Positions 1 through 9,762 of a stretch of 64,000 nucleotides of DNA are shown one piece after another. The translations under genes were made by a program, and so were the position numbers. Origin of the DNA: Allobosea sp. OK403 (GTDB lineage: Bacteria; Pseudomonadota; Alphaproteobacteria; Rhizobiales; Beijerinckiaceae); NCBI RefSeq assembly GCF_900113835.1, contig NZ_FOQV01000003.1, positions 248,001 to 312,000 on the forward strand. Reading direction: 5' to 3'. The notes below the pieces were generated by a model, which saw only the letters and a program-made list of their open reading frames with translations, ran no database searches and was not told the DNA's origin. Numbering within the stretch: position 1 is the stretch's first letter; each line of letters starts with the position of its first letter.

Positions 1-335
1 CGCGCTTCCCGCACGAGGCCTTCGCGCAATATCGGCTCTCGATCGTTCCCGAGAGCGCCCGGCTCTTCAACGAGCGCTTCAACATCGGCGGGCGCGGCCT
101 GCGGATCGCCGACCCGGCCGCGCTCGCGCGCACCCCGATCCTGATCGTGACGGGCGAGCACGACCCGCGCCATCCACGTGCCATGGACGAGGCGACGGCC
201 CGCTATCTCGGCGCCGAGTTCGTCTGGCTGCCGGATGAGGGCATCAGCGGCAACGGCCATATGCCGATGATCGAGGACAACAGCGACGTCGTCGCCGATC
301 GGCTGATCGGCTGGTTGCGCGGCCGCGGCCTCTGA
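1..335 (+). CDS. alpha/beta hydrolase, C-terminal part (gene starts before the window)
   Basis: An open frame enters from the left edge and stops with TGA at 333-335, leaving about 110 residues. It shows the usual end of an alpha/beta hydrolase. A core strand PILIVTGEHDPRHP carries the likely catalytic-acid Asp, and GNGHMPMIEDN carries the likely catalytic His, followed by a last helix ending in WLRGRGL. The nucleophile lies outside the window, so the substrate cannot be inferred. The next gene, a periplasmic binding protein, starts 56 bp downstream on the same strand. The two may be co-transcribed, with uptake and hydrolysis of one compound, but that is inference only. Confidence 0.8.
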   Translation, partial: RFPHEAFAQYRLSIVPESARLFNERFNIGGRGLRIADPAALARTPILIVTGEHDPRHPRAMDEATARYLGAEFVWLPDEGISGNGHMPMIEDNSDVVADRLIGWLRGRGL

Positions 336-391
336 CACCGCATTCAATCGAGACGCCGCGGCAAGCGGCCATAAAAACGGGGAGAAACATC

Positions 392-1600
392 ATGAAGACC
401 ACTCTGCTGGCCGGGGCGCTGCTGGCGCTGACCGGCCTGGGCACCGCACAGGCGCAGGTCAGCGACGACGTCGTCAAGATCGGCGTGCTCACCGACATGG
501 CCGGCGTCACCGCCGACATCACCGGCAAGGGTTCGGTCGTGGCGGCAGAACTCGCCGTGAAGGAGTTTGGCGGCACGGTGCTCGGCAAGCCGATCCAGAT
601 CGTCGCCGCCGACCATCAGCACAAAGCCGATCTCGGCACGACGATCGCGCGCCAGTGGTTCGATATCGACAAGGTCGACGCGATCGTCGACGTGCCCAAT
701 TCGGCCGTGGCGCTGGCCGTCCAGTCGCTCGCTCGCGAAAAGAAGAAGATCGTGATGTATTCCGGCGCCGGCACGACGGCGCTGACCAACGAGCAATGCT
801 CGCCCTACGGCTTCCACTGGACCTACGACACCTATGCGGTGTCGCACGGCACGGCCGCGGCGGTGGTGAAGGCCGGTGGCAACTCCTGGTTCATGCTGGC
901 CTCCGACTACGCCTTCGGCCACCAGCTGCAGAAGGATGCGACCGATGTGGTGGAGGCCAATGGCGGCAAGGTCGTAGGCTCCGTGCGTCATCCCCTGAAC
1001 AACGCCGACTTCTCGTCCTTCCTGCTGCGGGCGCAGAGCTCGGGCGCAAAGGTCATCGGCATCGCCAATGCCGGCAACGACACCATCAATGCGATCAAGC
1101 AGGCCGGCGAATTCGGGTTGACGGAACAGGGGCAGAGCCTGGCGGCCTTGATCTTCTTCCTGCAGGACGTCCACAGCCTCGGACTGAAGGCGACCCAGGG
1201 CACCTATCTGACCACCGCCTCCTATTGGGATCGGGACGAGGCCTCGCGCGCCTGGTCGAAGCAGTTCATGGAGCGCACGGGCATGATGCCCTCGATGCTC
1301 CATGCCGGGGTCTACGGCTCCGTGCTGCATTACCTCAAGGCGATCAAGGAAGCGGGCACCGATGACCCGGACAAAGTGGCCGCCGCGATGCGGGCCATGC
1401 CGATCAACGACGCCTTCACCAAGGGCGCGACGATCCGCGCCGACGGCCGTATCCTGCGCGAGATGTACCTTGCCCGCGTCAAGAAGCCGGCGGATTCGAA
1501 GGGACCCTGGGATTATTTCGAGATCGTCCGGACGATCGCTCCTGAGGAGACGGTCTGGCCGCTATCCGAGAGCAAATGCCCCGCCGTGGCAAAGCCATAG
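392..1600 (+). CDS. ABC transporter substrate-binding protein, branched-chain amino acid/amide type
   Basis: 402 aa. Residues 1-21 form a clear Sec signal peptide with predicted cleavage after AQA. The mature protein starts with the type-I binding-protein pattern KIGVLTDMAG and keeps the two-lobe layout of the LivJ/urea-binding family, including SDYAFGHQ near the middle. It would sit in the periplasm and deliver a small polar ligand to a membrane permease. Two cysteines (NEQC and SESKC) could form a disulfide. A GGGGAGAA ribosome site precedes the ATG. No permease or ATPase gene follows: the next gene is convergent rnhA. The protein is therefore an orphan within the window, or its partners lie upstream. 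The ligand is unknown. Confidence 0.88.
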   Translation: MKTTLLAGALLALTGLGTAQAQVSDDVVKIGVLTDMAGVTADITGKGSVVAAELAVKEFGGTVLGKPIQIVAADHQHKADLGTTIARQWFDIDKVDAIVDVPNSAVALAVQSLAREKKKIVMYSGAGTTALTNEQCSPYGFHWTYDTYAVSHGTAAAVVKAGGNSWFMLASDYAFGHQLQKDATDVVEANGGKVVGSVRHPLNNADFSSFLLRAQSSGAKVIGIANAGNDTINAIKQAGEFGLTEQGQSLAALIFFLQDVHSLGLKATQGTYLTTASYWDRDEASRAWSKQFMERTGMMPSMLHAGVYGSVLHYLKAIKEAGTDDPDKVAAAMRAMPINDAFTKGATIRADGRILREMYLARVKKPADSKGPWDYFEIVRTIAPEETVWPLSESKCPAVAKP

Positions 1601-1624
1601 GCGGCGCGGGCACGCCTGCTCACC

Positions 1625-2071
1625 TCAGCGCCCCGGCTTGAACGGCGCCATGCCTGCGCGCGCGAGCGCGTCGGCGCGCTCGTTCATCTCATTGCCGGCA
1701 TGGCCCTTGACCCATTTCCACTCGATCTTGTGGCGGCCGAGCGCAACGTCGAGGCGCTTCCAGAGCTCCTCGTTCTTGACCGGCTTTCTGTCGGCGGTCT
1801 TCCAGCCGTTCTTCTTCCAGCCATGGATCCAGGCGGTGATGCCCTGGCGCAGATACTGGCTGTCGGTGTGCAGCGCCACGGTGCAGGGCCGCGTCAGCGT
1901 CTCCAGGGCGGAGATCGCGCCCATCAGCTCCATGCGGTTGTTGGTGGTCATCGCCTCGCCGCCCGACAGCTCCTTCTGCGTGCCCTTGAAGGAGAGGATC
2001 GCGCCCCAACCGCCGGGGCCGGGATTGCCCGAGCAGGCCCCGTCCGTCCAGACTTCAACAATTTCGCTCAT
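1625..2071 (-). CDS. rnhA: ribonuclease HI
   Basis: 148 aa, normal length for bacterial RNase HI. It hydrolyses the RNA strand of RNA-DNA hybrids (R-loops, primers). The four metal-binding acidic residues fall at the same numbers as in the E. coli enzyme: Asp10 ([14 protein letters not shown]), Glu48 (NNRMELMGA), Asp70 (LHTDSQYL) and Asp134 (ERADALA), with His124 in KGHAGNEMN. It is the last gene of a minus-strand run ispH-thrB-rnhA, 43 bp after thrB. The 3' end faces the solute-binding protein gene 24 bp away, with no obvious terminator between. Confidence 0.96.
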   Translation of the reverse strand: MSEIVEVWTDGACSGNPGPGGWGAILSFKGTQKELSGGEAMTTNNRMELMGAISALETLTRPCTVALHTDSQYLRQGITAWIHGWKKNGWKTADRKPVKNEELWKRLDVALGRHKIEWKWVKGHAGNEMNERADALARAGMAPFKPGR

Positions 2072-2114
2072 GGCAGGCTCACGGCAGATACGGACGCGGG
2101 GAAGGCTCGCATCA

Positions 2115-3080
2115 TCATCGCCTCAACCCATAATCGCGTGCATCCGTCACGCGCTGGTGGAAGGCGAGCTTGCGATCATACTCGAGCGGATCGAGCGGCT
2201 TCACCAGGGCGCCGGGCGGCACGTTCAGCCAGTCGACCAGCCGCGTCACTAGGAAGCGCAGCGCCGAGCCGCGGCAGAGCTGCGGCAGCGCCGCGACCTC
2301 GGCCGGCGTCAGCGGGCGGACGCTCTCATAGCCGGCCAGAAGCGCCTGGCCCTTTGTCAGGTTGAAGGAGGCGTCAGCCTCGAAACACCAGGAGTTCAGG
2401 CAGATGGCGAGGTCATAGGCGAAGGCGTCGGTGCAAGCGAAATAGAAGTCGATCAGCCCCGAGAGCCTGTCCTTGATGAAGAAGACATTGTTGGGGAAGA
2501 GGTCGGCATGGATGACGCCGCGCGGCAGGTCCTGCGGCCAGGAGCGCTCATGCGCTTCGATCTCAGCCATCACGCGCCGCCCGAGCCCCGGCGAGACCGT
2601 GTCGGCCGCCGCGCCAGCCTGCTCGGCGAGAGGCCGCCAGCCCGGCACCGCCAGCGAATTCACCCGCTCCATGCTGAAATCCGCGCCGGCCTGATGCAGC
2701 AAGGCGAGCCCGCGCCCGACCTCGGCGCAATGCGTCGCATTGGGGCGCCGCACCGAAATGCCGTCAAGGAAGGTGACGATCGCGGCCGGGCGGCCCGCAA
2801 GCTGGCCCACCGCCTGCCCGTCTTTGTCCTTGACCGGCAAGGGGCAGATCAGCCCGCGCCTGGCCAGATGCTCCATCAGGCCGATGAAGAAGGGCAGATC
2901 GCCTGCATCCACCCGCTCCTCATAGAGCGTCAGGATGAAGAAGGCCTGCGTCGTGTGCAGCAGGAAATTCGAGTTGGAGACGCCCTCGGCGATGCCCTTG
3001 ACGGCCAGCAGATCGCCAATGCCGTAGCGCGCCACGAAGGCGGCCAGTTCATCATCAGGTACTTCGGTATAGACGGCCAA
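2115..3080 (-). CDS. thrB: homoserine kinase, aminoglycoside-phosphotransferase-like type
   Basis: 321 aa. It phosphorylates L-homoserine to O-phospho-L-homoserine in threonine synthesis. It belongs to the protein-kinase-like (APH fold) ThrB family common in alphaproteobacteria, not the GHMP family of E. coli. The Brenner-type loop [11 protein letters not shown] and the metal-binding [10 protein letters not shown] are both visible. The conserved N-terminus MAVYTEV is reached only by reading a TTG start at 3078-3080. No in-frame ATG gives this end, and an AGGAGA box lies upstream, so I take TTG as the real start. It lies between ispH and rnhA in a likely operon. Confidence 0.93.
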   Translation of the reverse strand: MAVYTEVPDDELAAFVARYGIGDLLAVKGIAEGVSNSNFLLHTTQAFFILTLYEERVDAGDLPFFIGLMEHLARRGLICPLPVKDKDGQAVGQLAGRPAAIVTFLDGISVRRPNATHCAEVGRGLALLHQAGADFSMERVNSLAVPGWRPLAEQAGAAADTVSPGLGRRVMAEIEAHERSWPQDLPRGVIHADLFPNNVFFIKDRLSGLIDFYFACTDAFAYDLAICLNSWCFEADASFNLTKGQALLAGYESVRPLTPAEVAALPQLCRGSALRFLVTRLVDWLNVPPGALVKPLDPLEYDRKLAFHQRVTDARDYGLRR

Positions 3081-3104
3081 AAGCTCGCTCTCTCCTGCTC
3101 GCGC

Positions 3105-4145
<1,041 letters not shown>

Positions 4146-4194
4146 CGGCGGCCGCATAGCCGGGCAGCCATCGCAGCAGGTGCGACTTGTTGAC

Positions 4195-4218
4195 AGATAA
4201 GTTGATATCAACTTATCT
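4195..4218. promoter_or_regulatory. perfect 24-bp palindrome, probable MarR operator
   Basis: The half site AGATAAGTTGAT is followed at once by its exact reverse complement, a 12+12 bp palindrome with no spacer. It lies 43 bp upstream of the marR start codon, inside the ispH/marR divergent promoter region. MarR dimers typically bind such palindromes and repress their own gene. Autoregulation, co-regulation of the adjacent GST gene and any effect on ispH are inference. Confidence 0.75.
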
Positions 4219-4261
4219 TCACTGCATACCTGCAGCCAAGATCCCGTTCGAGACGACCCTG

Positions 4262-4687
4262 ATGGTCCGCGACCGTTGCCTGTGCCTGCACGCACAACGC
4301 GCGGCACGCGTTCTGGCGCGGCGTTTCGACGAGGCGTTGCGCCCATACGGGCTGACCAATGAGCAATTCTCGCTGCTGATGGCGCTCAACCGCCCGAGCG
4401 CGGCCTCGATCAGCCAGATCGCCAGCGTGCTCGGCGCCGACCGCACGACCTTGACCGCAGCCCTGAAGCCGCTGATGCGCGACGGGCTTGCGACGATCCA
4501 TGCCGATACCAGGGACCGCAGGGCTCGCCGCGCGGCCCTGACGCCGGCTGGCCATGAGCGGCTCGCAGCCGCGCTGCCGGTCTGGCTTGCCATGCACGAG
4601 GCTCTGGAGGCGACGCTCGACGCTCCAGACCCTGCACAAACGCGACACGGTCTCACCCTCCTGGCCAGTTGGCCGGGCATGACTTGA
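4262..4687 (+). CDS. MarR-family transcriptional regulator
   Basis: 141 aa from the ATG at 4262. A TTG 75 bp upstream is in frame but would place the palindromic operator inside the coding region, so the ATG is preferred. The winged helix-turn-helix is clear: [12 protein letters not shown], then a recognition helix in [18 protein letters not shown], and the wing around [17 protein letters not shown] Cys-containing start ([14 protein letters not shown]) resembles thiol-sensing MarR proteins, so a redox or electrophile signal is possible but unproven. The glutathione transferase 41 bp downstream is the likely target gene. Confidence 0.88.
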   Translation: MVRDRCLCLHAQRAARVLARRFDEALRPYGLTNEQFSLLMALNRPSAASISQIASVLGADRTTLTAALKPLMRDGLATIHADTRDRRARRAALTPAGHERLAAALPVWLAMHEALEATLDAPDPAQTRHGLTLLASWPGMT

Positions 4688-4728
4688 ACGGTGGTGACCG
4701 CAAGTTCGCACAACCAGGAGAGAACGCC

Positions 4729-5412
4729 ATGACGACCCATGTCTCCACGCCCCAGGTCTCGACGCCCCATGTCTCCGCCTTCCGCTGGGTGCCGCCCTTC
4801 GCGCAGGGCCATGTCCGCGACCTGCGCGTGCGCTGGGCGCTTGAAGAAGCCGGCATTCCCTATGAGGCGACGCTGATTGGCCGCGACGACCAGGCGTCCG
4901 AGGATTATCGCGCCTGGCAGCCCTTCGGCCAGGTGCCGGCCTATCGCGACGGCGGCGTCGAAATGTTCGAATCGGGCGCGATCGTGCTCTACCTGTCGCG
5001 GAAATCTTCGGCTCTGGCACCCGAGGACGAAGCCGGCCGCGCCCGCGTGGTGACCTGGGTCCTGGCGGCCTTGAGTTCGATCGAGCCGCATGTCTCGGGC
5101 CTGGCCAGCACCGACATCTTCCACAAAGGCGAGGCCTGGACGATCGAGCGCCGGCCACAGATCGTCGAGATGGTGGTGATGCGCCTTCAGGCGCTGAGCA
5201 ACTGGCTCGCGGGCAAGGACTATCTCGACGGGCGCTTCACCGCCGGCGATCTCATCATGGCGACGGTGCTGCGCGACGTGCCCGACGACATCCTCGCGCG
5301 CTTCCCCACGCTCGAAGCCTATCGCGCGCGCTGCCTCAATCGCCCGGCCTTCGCCCGCGCGCTGGAGGCGCAGATGGCGCCATTCCGCCAGAACGCGCCG
5401 GCTACCGCCTGA
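4729..5412 (+). CDS. glutathione S-transferase family protein
   Basis: 227 aa, start set by an AGGAG box at 4716-4720. The N-terminal thioredoxin-like domain is recognised by EAGIPYEATLIGRDD, the cis-proline segment FGQVPAYRDG and the glutathione-contacting ESGAIVLYLSRK. The helical C-terminal domain contains DYLDGRFTAGDLIMATVL, the conserved N-capping region of GSTs. The first 16 residues include a duplicated VSTPQ/VSTPH stretch not typical of the family. It likely detoxifies an electrophile. It is the second gene of a marR-gst pair, which suggests induction by the compound it removes. Confidence 0.88.
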   Translation: MTTHVSTPQVSTPHVSAFRWVPPFAQGHVRDLRVRWALEEAGIPYEATLIGRDDQASEDYRAWQPFGQVPAYRDGGVEMFESGAIVLYLSRKSSALAPEDEAGRARVVTWVLAALSSIEPHVSGLASTDIFHKGEAWTIERRPQIVEMVVMRLQALSNWLAGKDYLDGRFTAGDLIMATVLRDVPDDILARFPTLEAYRARCLNRPAFARALEAQMAPFRQNAPATA

Positions 5413-5647
5413 CCGGCATCGGGCGCAGGCTTGGCCTTGCGATACACCATGGTCGAGGGCGCAGGGCGCTCACTGGCTCGCCATCCACCTCTTGATCGGG
5501 GCCGCTGGCGTGACCGTGGCATATCAAGGCAAGGCCGAGCGACGCCGGCAGGACCGACATACGCAAGTCACAGAGCCTGATCTAAGCCGTGCGGTCGCGT
5601 GACGGCGCCACGCGGCGTTCAGACAGATCCTTTCGACCGAGAGCAGC

Positions 5648-6328
5648 ATGGCGGCCCTGATTTTCGATTTCGACGGCGTGGTGGCGGACAGCGAGTCCCT
5701 CGCGAATCTGGTTCTCGCCGAGGCGGTCAGCGCGCTCGGCCACCCGACCACACTGGACGACGCCCTCACCCGCTATTGCGGCCGCCGATGGAGCGATGTC
5801 GTGATCGCGATCGAGGGCGATCTTGGCGCCGAGCTGCCACCCGATTTCTCCGATGCGCTGAAGGCGGCGACGCTCGCCCGATTTCGCTCGGACCTTAGGG
5901 AGGTCGAAGGCGCGAGCGCCTTCATCGCACGCTTCCACGCGATTCCACGCTGCATTGCCTCGTCGAGCTCGATCGAGCGGCTGACGCTCTGCCTCGACGT
6001 GCTCGGCCTCGCATCCCAATTCGGTCAGAACGTCTTCAGCGCAGAGATGGTCGCACGGGGCAAACCGCATCCCGACATTTTCCTGCTCGCAGCCAGCAAG
6101 CTCGGCACAAACCCCGAATCCTGCCTCGTGATCGAGGACAGCACTGGGGGCATCAAGGCCGCTGCCGCTGCTGGAATGGAAAGTATCGGCCTGTGCGCAG
6201 CCTCTCATATCAGGGCCGCTCATGCCGAAAGGCTGCGCGCCGCGGGCGCCACCCATATCGCGACCTCATGGCAGGAGGTCGATACACTCGCCACCGAGTT
6301 CCTGCAGCGCCAACAAGCCATGGCGTGA
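5648..6328 (+). CDS. HAD-superfamily phosphatase, beta-phosphoglucomutase-like
   Basis: 226 aa. Motif I is IFDFDGVVADSE near the N-terminus with both Asp, motif II is the Ser of ASSSSIERL, and motifs III and IV are GKPHPDIFL and VIEDSTGGIKAA. The helical cap inserted after motif I marks subfamily I, as in beta-phosphoglucomutase and phosphoglycolate phosphatase. It removes phosphate from a small metabolite that cannot be named from the sequence. It stands alone, with 235 bp upstream holding no recognisable gene or repeat, and is followed 101 bp later by the Kef-type antiporter. Confidence 0.88.
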   Translation: MAALIFDFDGVVADSESLANLVLAEAVSALGHPTTLDDALTRYCGRRWSDVVIAIEGDLGAELPPDFSDALKAATLARFRSDLREVEGASAFIARFHAIPRCIASSSSIERLTLCLDVLGLASQFGQNVFSAEMVARGKPHPDIFLLAASKLGTNPESCLVIEDSTGGIKAAAAAGMESIGLCAASHIRAAHAERLRAAGATHIATSWQEVDTLATEFLQRQQAMA

Positions 6329-6429
6329 TCGAGCACGCCCCCCTCGCACAAACGCGCCGGCGCCCTTAGATTGACGGCAGGCCGGTTCCGCATGCGGGCA
6401 CTGGCCTCGTCCCCCGCAAAGAGCACCTC

Positions 6430-8292
6430 ATGGCCGACGTCTCCCATACCAGCTATCTGCCGCCGATCCTGACCTTCTGCGCCGGCGCCGTGATCGCCGT
6501 GCCGCTGTTCCGGCGGGTCGGACTTTCGGCAGTGCTGGGCTATCTCGCGGCCGGCATCATCATCGGCCCCTCGGTGCTGGCCGTGATCAAGGACCCCGAC
6601 GCGATCCGCGGCACAGCCGAGATCGGCGTCGTGCTGTTGCTCTTCCTGGTCGGGCTCGAATTGCAGCCGTCGCGGCTCTATTCGATGCGCAAGGACATTC
6701 TCGGCGCGGGCCTCGCCCAGATGGCGCTGAGCGCGGGCGTCATCGGCGCGGCGGCCTGGTGGTTCGGCCTGTCCGTCGGCGGGGCGGTCGCGGTCGGGCT
6801 GGCACTGGCGCTGTCTGCAACCTCGATCGCGCTGCAATTGCTGGAGGAGCGCGGTGACGGCAACGAGCCCTATGGCCGGCGCACCTTCTCGATCCTGCTG
6901 TTCCAGGACATCTCGATCGCGCCCGCTCTGGCGATCCTGCCGCTGCTGGCGACGACGACCGAGGCCAAGCCCGGCGGCGCCGGCCAGGCCCTGACGGGTC
7001 TGGGGATAGCCTTCCTCGCCATCGCCGCGATCGTGCTGGCGGGGCGCTATGTGCTCAACCCGTTCTTCCGCATCCTGGCCAAGACCGGCGCCAAGGAGGT
7101 GATGACGGCAGCCGCCCTCTTCATCGTGCTCGGCGCTGCGCTGCTGATGGAGCATGTCGGGCTCTCGATGGCGATGGGTGCGTTCCTGGCTGGCGTGCTG
7201 CTGGCCGATTCGCATTTCCGCCACGAGCTGGAAGCCGATATCGAGCCGTTTCGCGGCGTGCTGCTCGGCCTGTTCTTCATGGCGGTCGGCATGTCGCTCG
7301 ACTTGAAGCTCGTGCTCGACAACTGGCTGCTGCTGGCCTTGGCCGCGCCTTTGCTGGTGCTGTTCAAGATCGCGGTCGCGGCCTCGATCCTACGTGCCTC
7401 CTGCTCCTCGATGACGGAGGCCGTGCGGGCGGGCGCCCTGCTCTCGCCCGCCGGCGAATTTGCCTTCGTGCTGCTGCCGCTGGGCGTCTCGCTCGGCCTG
7501 CTCGACGAGCGCCATGGCGCGATCGCGACGGCGCTGGCGGCGATCTCGATGCTGATCGGGCCGATCGTCGCCAAGCTCATCGACGGCGCCCTCCTCTCGC
7601 GCGCCTCGCCCGAGACGATGGACGAGGATTTCGAGGGCGTGGACGCTCCCTCCGTCGTGGTCATCGGGTTCGGTCGCTTCGGCCAGATCGTGACGCAGGC
7701 GCTGCTGCTGCAGCATGTCGATGTCACGATCATCGATTCGGATGTCGAGCGCATCCGCTCCGCCGCCAAGTTCGGCTTCAAGATCTATTATGGCGACGGT
7801 ACGCGGCTCGACGTGCTGCGCGCGGCGGGGACGGGCAAGGCCCGCATCCTGTGCGTCTGCATCGACAACAAGGATGCGGCCCTGCGCATCGTCGAGATGG
7901 CCAAGGCCGAGTTCCCGAATGTGCGCCTGCATGCACGCGCCTATGACCGCATCCACGCCATCGACCTGATGAAGGCCAATGTCGACTACCAGATGCGCGA
8001 GACCTTCGAATCCGCGCTCGGCTTCGGCCGCGTCACGCTGGAAGGGCTCGGGCTGAACTATGACGAGGCGAGCCTGGTGATCGACCATGTCCGCGACCGC
8101 GACGCCCAGCGCATGGAGATCCAGTTCACCGAGGGCATCGCCGCCGCGCTCAACAAGGTGCCGCGCGTCACCCCCGAGCCGCTGGTCCAGCCCAAGGGCA
8201 AATCCAAGGCGCTCACGCCCGAGACCCAGGAGGTCATCGAGGATGGCGGAGCCGAGGTCGCTGTCGGCGGCGTCGGCGAGCCCGAGCGGTGA
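6430..8292 (+). CDS. Kef-type cation/proton antiporter with TrkA-N domain (CPA2 family)
   Basis: 620 aa inner-membrane protein. Residues 1-390 hold about 12 hydrophobic segments of the Na+/H+ exchanger fold. After a short linker, a cytoplasmic Rossmann domain begins around residue 409 with VVVIGFGRFGQ, a GxGxxG nucleotide site, followed by IDSDVERI and YYGDGTRLDVLRAAG typical of RCK/TrkA-N domains. It resembles KefB/KefC, which are K+ efflux systems gated by nucleotides or glutathione adducts. No KefF/KefG-type oxidoreductase is next to it. The stop codon overlaps the GTG start of the MATE gene (GTGA), so the two are translationally coupled. Confidence 0.92.
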   Translation: MADVSHTSYLPPILTFCAGAVIAVPLFRRVGLSAVLGYLAAGIIIGPSVLAVIKDPDAIRGTAEIGVVLLLFLVGLELQPSRLYSMRKDILGAGLAQMALSAGVIGAAAWWFGLSVGGAVAVGLALALSATSIALQLLEERGDGNEPYGRRTFSILLFQDISIAPALAILPLLATTTEAKPGGAGQALTGLGIAFLAIAAIVLAGRYVLNPFFRILAKTGAKEVMTAAALFIVLGAALLMEHVGLSMAMGAFLAGVLLADSHFRHELEADIEPFRGVLLGLFFMAVGMSLDLKLVLDNWLLLALAAPLLVLFKIAVAASILRASCSSMTEAVRAGALLSPAGEFAFVLLPLGVSLGLLDERHGAIATALAAISMLIGPIVAKLIDGALLSRASPETMDEDFEGVDAPSVVVIGFGRFGQIVTQALLLQHVDVTIIDSDVERIRSAAKFGFKIYYGDGTRLDVLRAAGTGKARILCVCIDNKDAALRIVEMAKAEFPNVRLHARAYDRIHAIDLMKANVDYQMRETFESALGFGRVTLEGLGLNYDEASLVIDHVRDRDAQRMEIQFTEGIAAALNKVPRVTPEPLVQPKGKSKALTPETQEVIEDGGAEVAVGGVGEPER

Positions 8293-9710
8293 GCGCGCGC
8301 CCAGTCGGGCCGCCGGCGGTCTTCGTCAGCGGCCCGATCATGCGCCATGTCGCGGTGATGACGGCGACCAGCTCGGCCGGGCTGATGGCTGTGTTCGTCG
8401 TCGACCTGCTCTCGCTGCTCTACGTCTCCTGGCTCGGCCGGCCGGAGGCGACGGCAGGCGTCGGCTATGCCACCATCGTCCTGTTCCTGATGATCTCGAT
8501 CAATATCGGGCTGATGATCGCGGTCACGGCCCTTACCGCGCGCGCGCTCGGCGCGGGAGACCGCGGCAGCGCAAGACGCCTCGCCGGTTCGACGCTTGCG
8601 CTGATGACGCTGGCGGCGTTGGCGCTGAGCATCATCGTCCTGCCCGGACTGCCCTGGCTGCTGCGCACGCTCGGCGCCCATGGCGAATCCTATGCAGTGG
8701 CCTATTCCTTTCTCTGGATCGTACTGCCGTCGAATGTGCTGATGGCGCTCGGCATGGGCTTTTCCGGCGTGCTGCGAGCCGTCGGCGATGCGAGGCGCGC
8801 CATGTTCGTCACGCTCGGCGGTGGGCTGGCGACCGCAGTGCTCGACCCGCTCTTCATCTTCGGTCTCGGTCTCGGCCCCAATGGCGCGGCCTGCGCCATC
8901 GTTCTGGCGCGCGTCATCATCGCGGCGGTCGGCTTCCATGGCGCGGTCAAGGTTCATGACATCGTCGCCAGACCGACCTACGCCGCACTTGCGGAGGATA
9001 GGGGAAAGACCATGGCGATCGCGGGGCCGGCGATCCTGACCAATCTGTCGACGCCAATCGCCAACGCCGTCTTCGCCGGGCTGATGGCGCGTTTCGGCGA
9101 TGCCGCGATCGCGGCGCTGGCGATCATCGACCGGCTCGTGCCCGTTGCCTTCGGCGCGCTGTTTGCGCTGTCGGGCGCAGTCGGACCGATCCTCGGCCAG
9201 AACTGGGGCGCCGGCCGCTTCGACCGGATGCGGCGCGGCCTGACCGACTCGGCGCTCTTCGCGGTCGCCTGCGTCGTCGTCGCCTGGCTCCTGCTCGTGC
9301 TGCTGCGCGGGCAAATCGTCACGGTCTTCGGCGCGACGGGGCTGACGGCGGAGCTGGTGACGTTCTTCTGCCTGATCGCGGGGCCGATGTGGATCTTCGT
9401 CGGCCTGCTCTTCGTCGCCAACGCCGCCTTCAACAATCTCGGCATGCCGCTGCTCTCCACGCTGTTCAGCTGGGGCCGGGCCACGCTCGGCACGATACCG
9501 CTCGCCTTCGTGGGAGCCCATTATGCCGGGCCGAAGGGCGCCTTGGTCGGCTGCGTCTTCGGCGCCGTCGTCTTCGGCATCGTCGCGCTCGTCTTCGCCT
9601 ATCGCGGCATCGCCCGGCTGGAGCGCGAGGGCGCGTCACGCTCTGCTTCCCTTGCCTCACGAACTGGCGCTGCTATCGTTCCGCTCCAGGCGGCGGCAGA
9701 CCGCAGATAG
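8289..9710 (+). CDS. MATE-family multidrug/cation exporter
   Basis: 473 aa, about 12 membrane helices in two related halves, the layout of MATE (DinF/NorM type) exporters that use H+ or Na+ gradients to expel drugs or organic cations. Typical pieces are ARALGAGDRGSARR in the first half and GPILGQNWGAGRFDRMRRG in the second. The GTG start overlaps the previous stop codon. An ATG at 8340 is an alternative that loses 17 non-conserved residues. Its coupling to a Kef-type antiporter suggests a joint role in ion or stress homeostasis, but this is inference. Confidence 0.9.
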   Translation: MSARPVGPPAVFVSGPIMRHVAVMTATSSAGLMAVFVVDLLSLLYVSWLGRPEATAGVGYATIVLFLMISINIGLMIAVTALTARALGAGDRGSARRLAGSTLALMTLAALALSIIVLPGLPWLLRTLGAHGESYAVAYSFLWIVLPSNVLMALGMGFSGVLRAVGDARRAMFVTLGGGLATAVLDPLFIFGLGLGPNGAACAIVLARVIIAAVGFHGAVKVHDIVARPTYAALAEDRGKTMAIAGPAILTNLSTPIANAVFAGLMARFGDAAIAALAIIDRLVPVAFGALFALSGAVGPILGQNWGAGRFDRMRRGLTDSALFAVACVVVAWLLLVLLRGQIVTVFGATGLTAELVTFFCLIAGPMWIFVGLLFVANAAFNNLGMPLLSTLFSWGRATLGTIPLAFVGAHYAGPKGALVGCVFGAVVFGIVALVFAYRGIARLEREGASRSASLASRTGAAIVPLQAAADRR

Positions 9711-9762
9711 ATCATCGCATCGCTCCCGCTTTCCGGCGCGATGCCTGAACCGGAGGCGCGCC

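Noticed and set aside
4187..4261. TTG start that extends the MarR protein by 25 residues
   Set aside because: It would place the perfect palindrome inside the coding region; the ATG at 4262 fits the family length.
8058..9521. 487-codon minus-strand open frame
   Set aside because: It lies opposite the MATE gene, is very rich in Arg, Gln, Asp and His, and shows no fold-like pattern.
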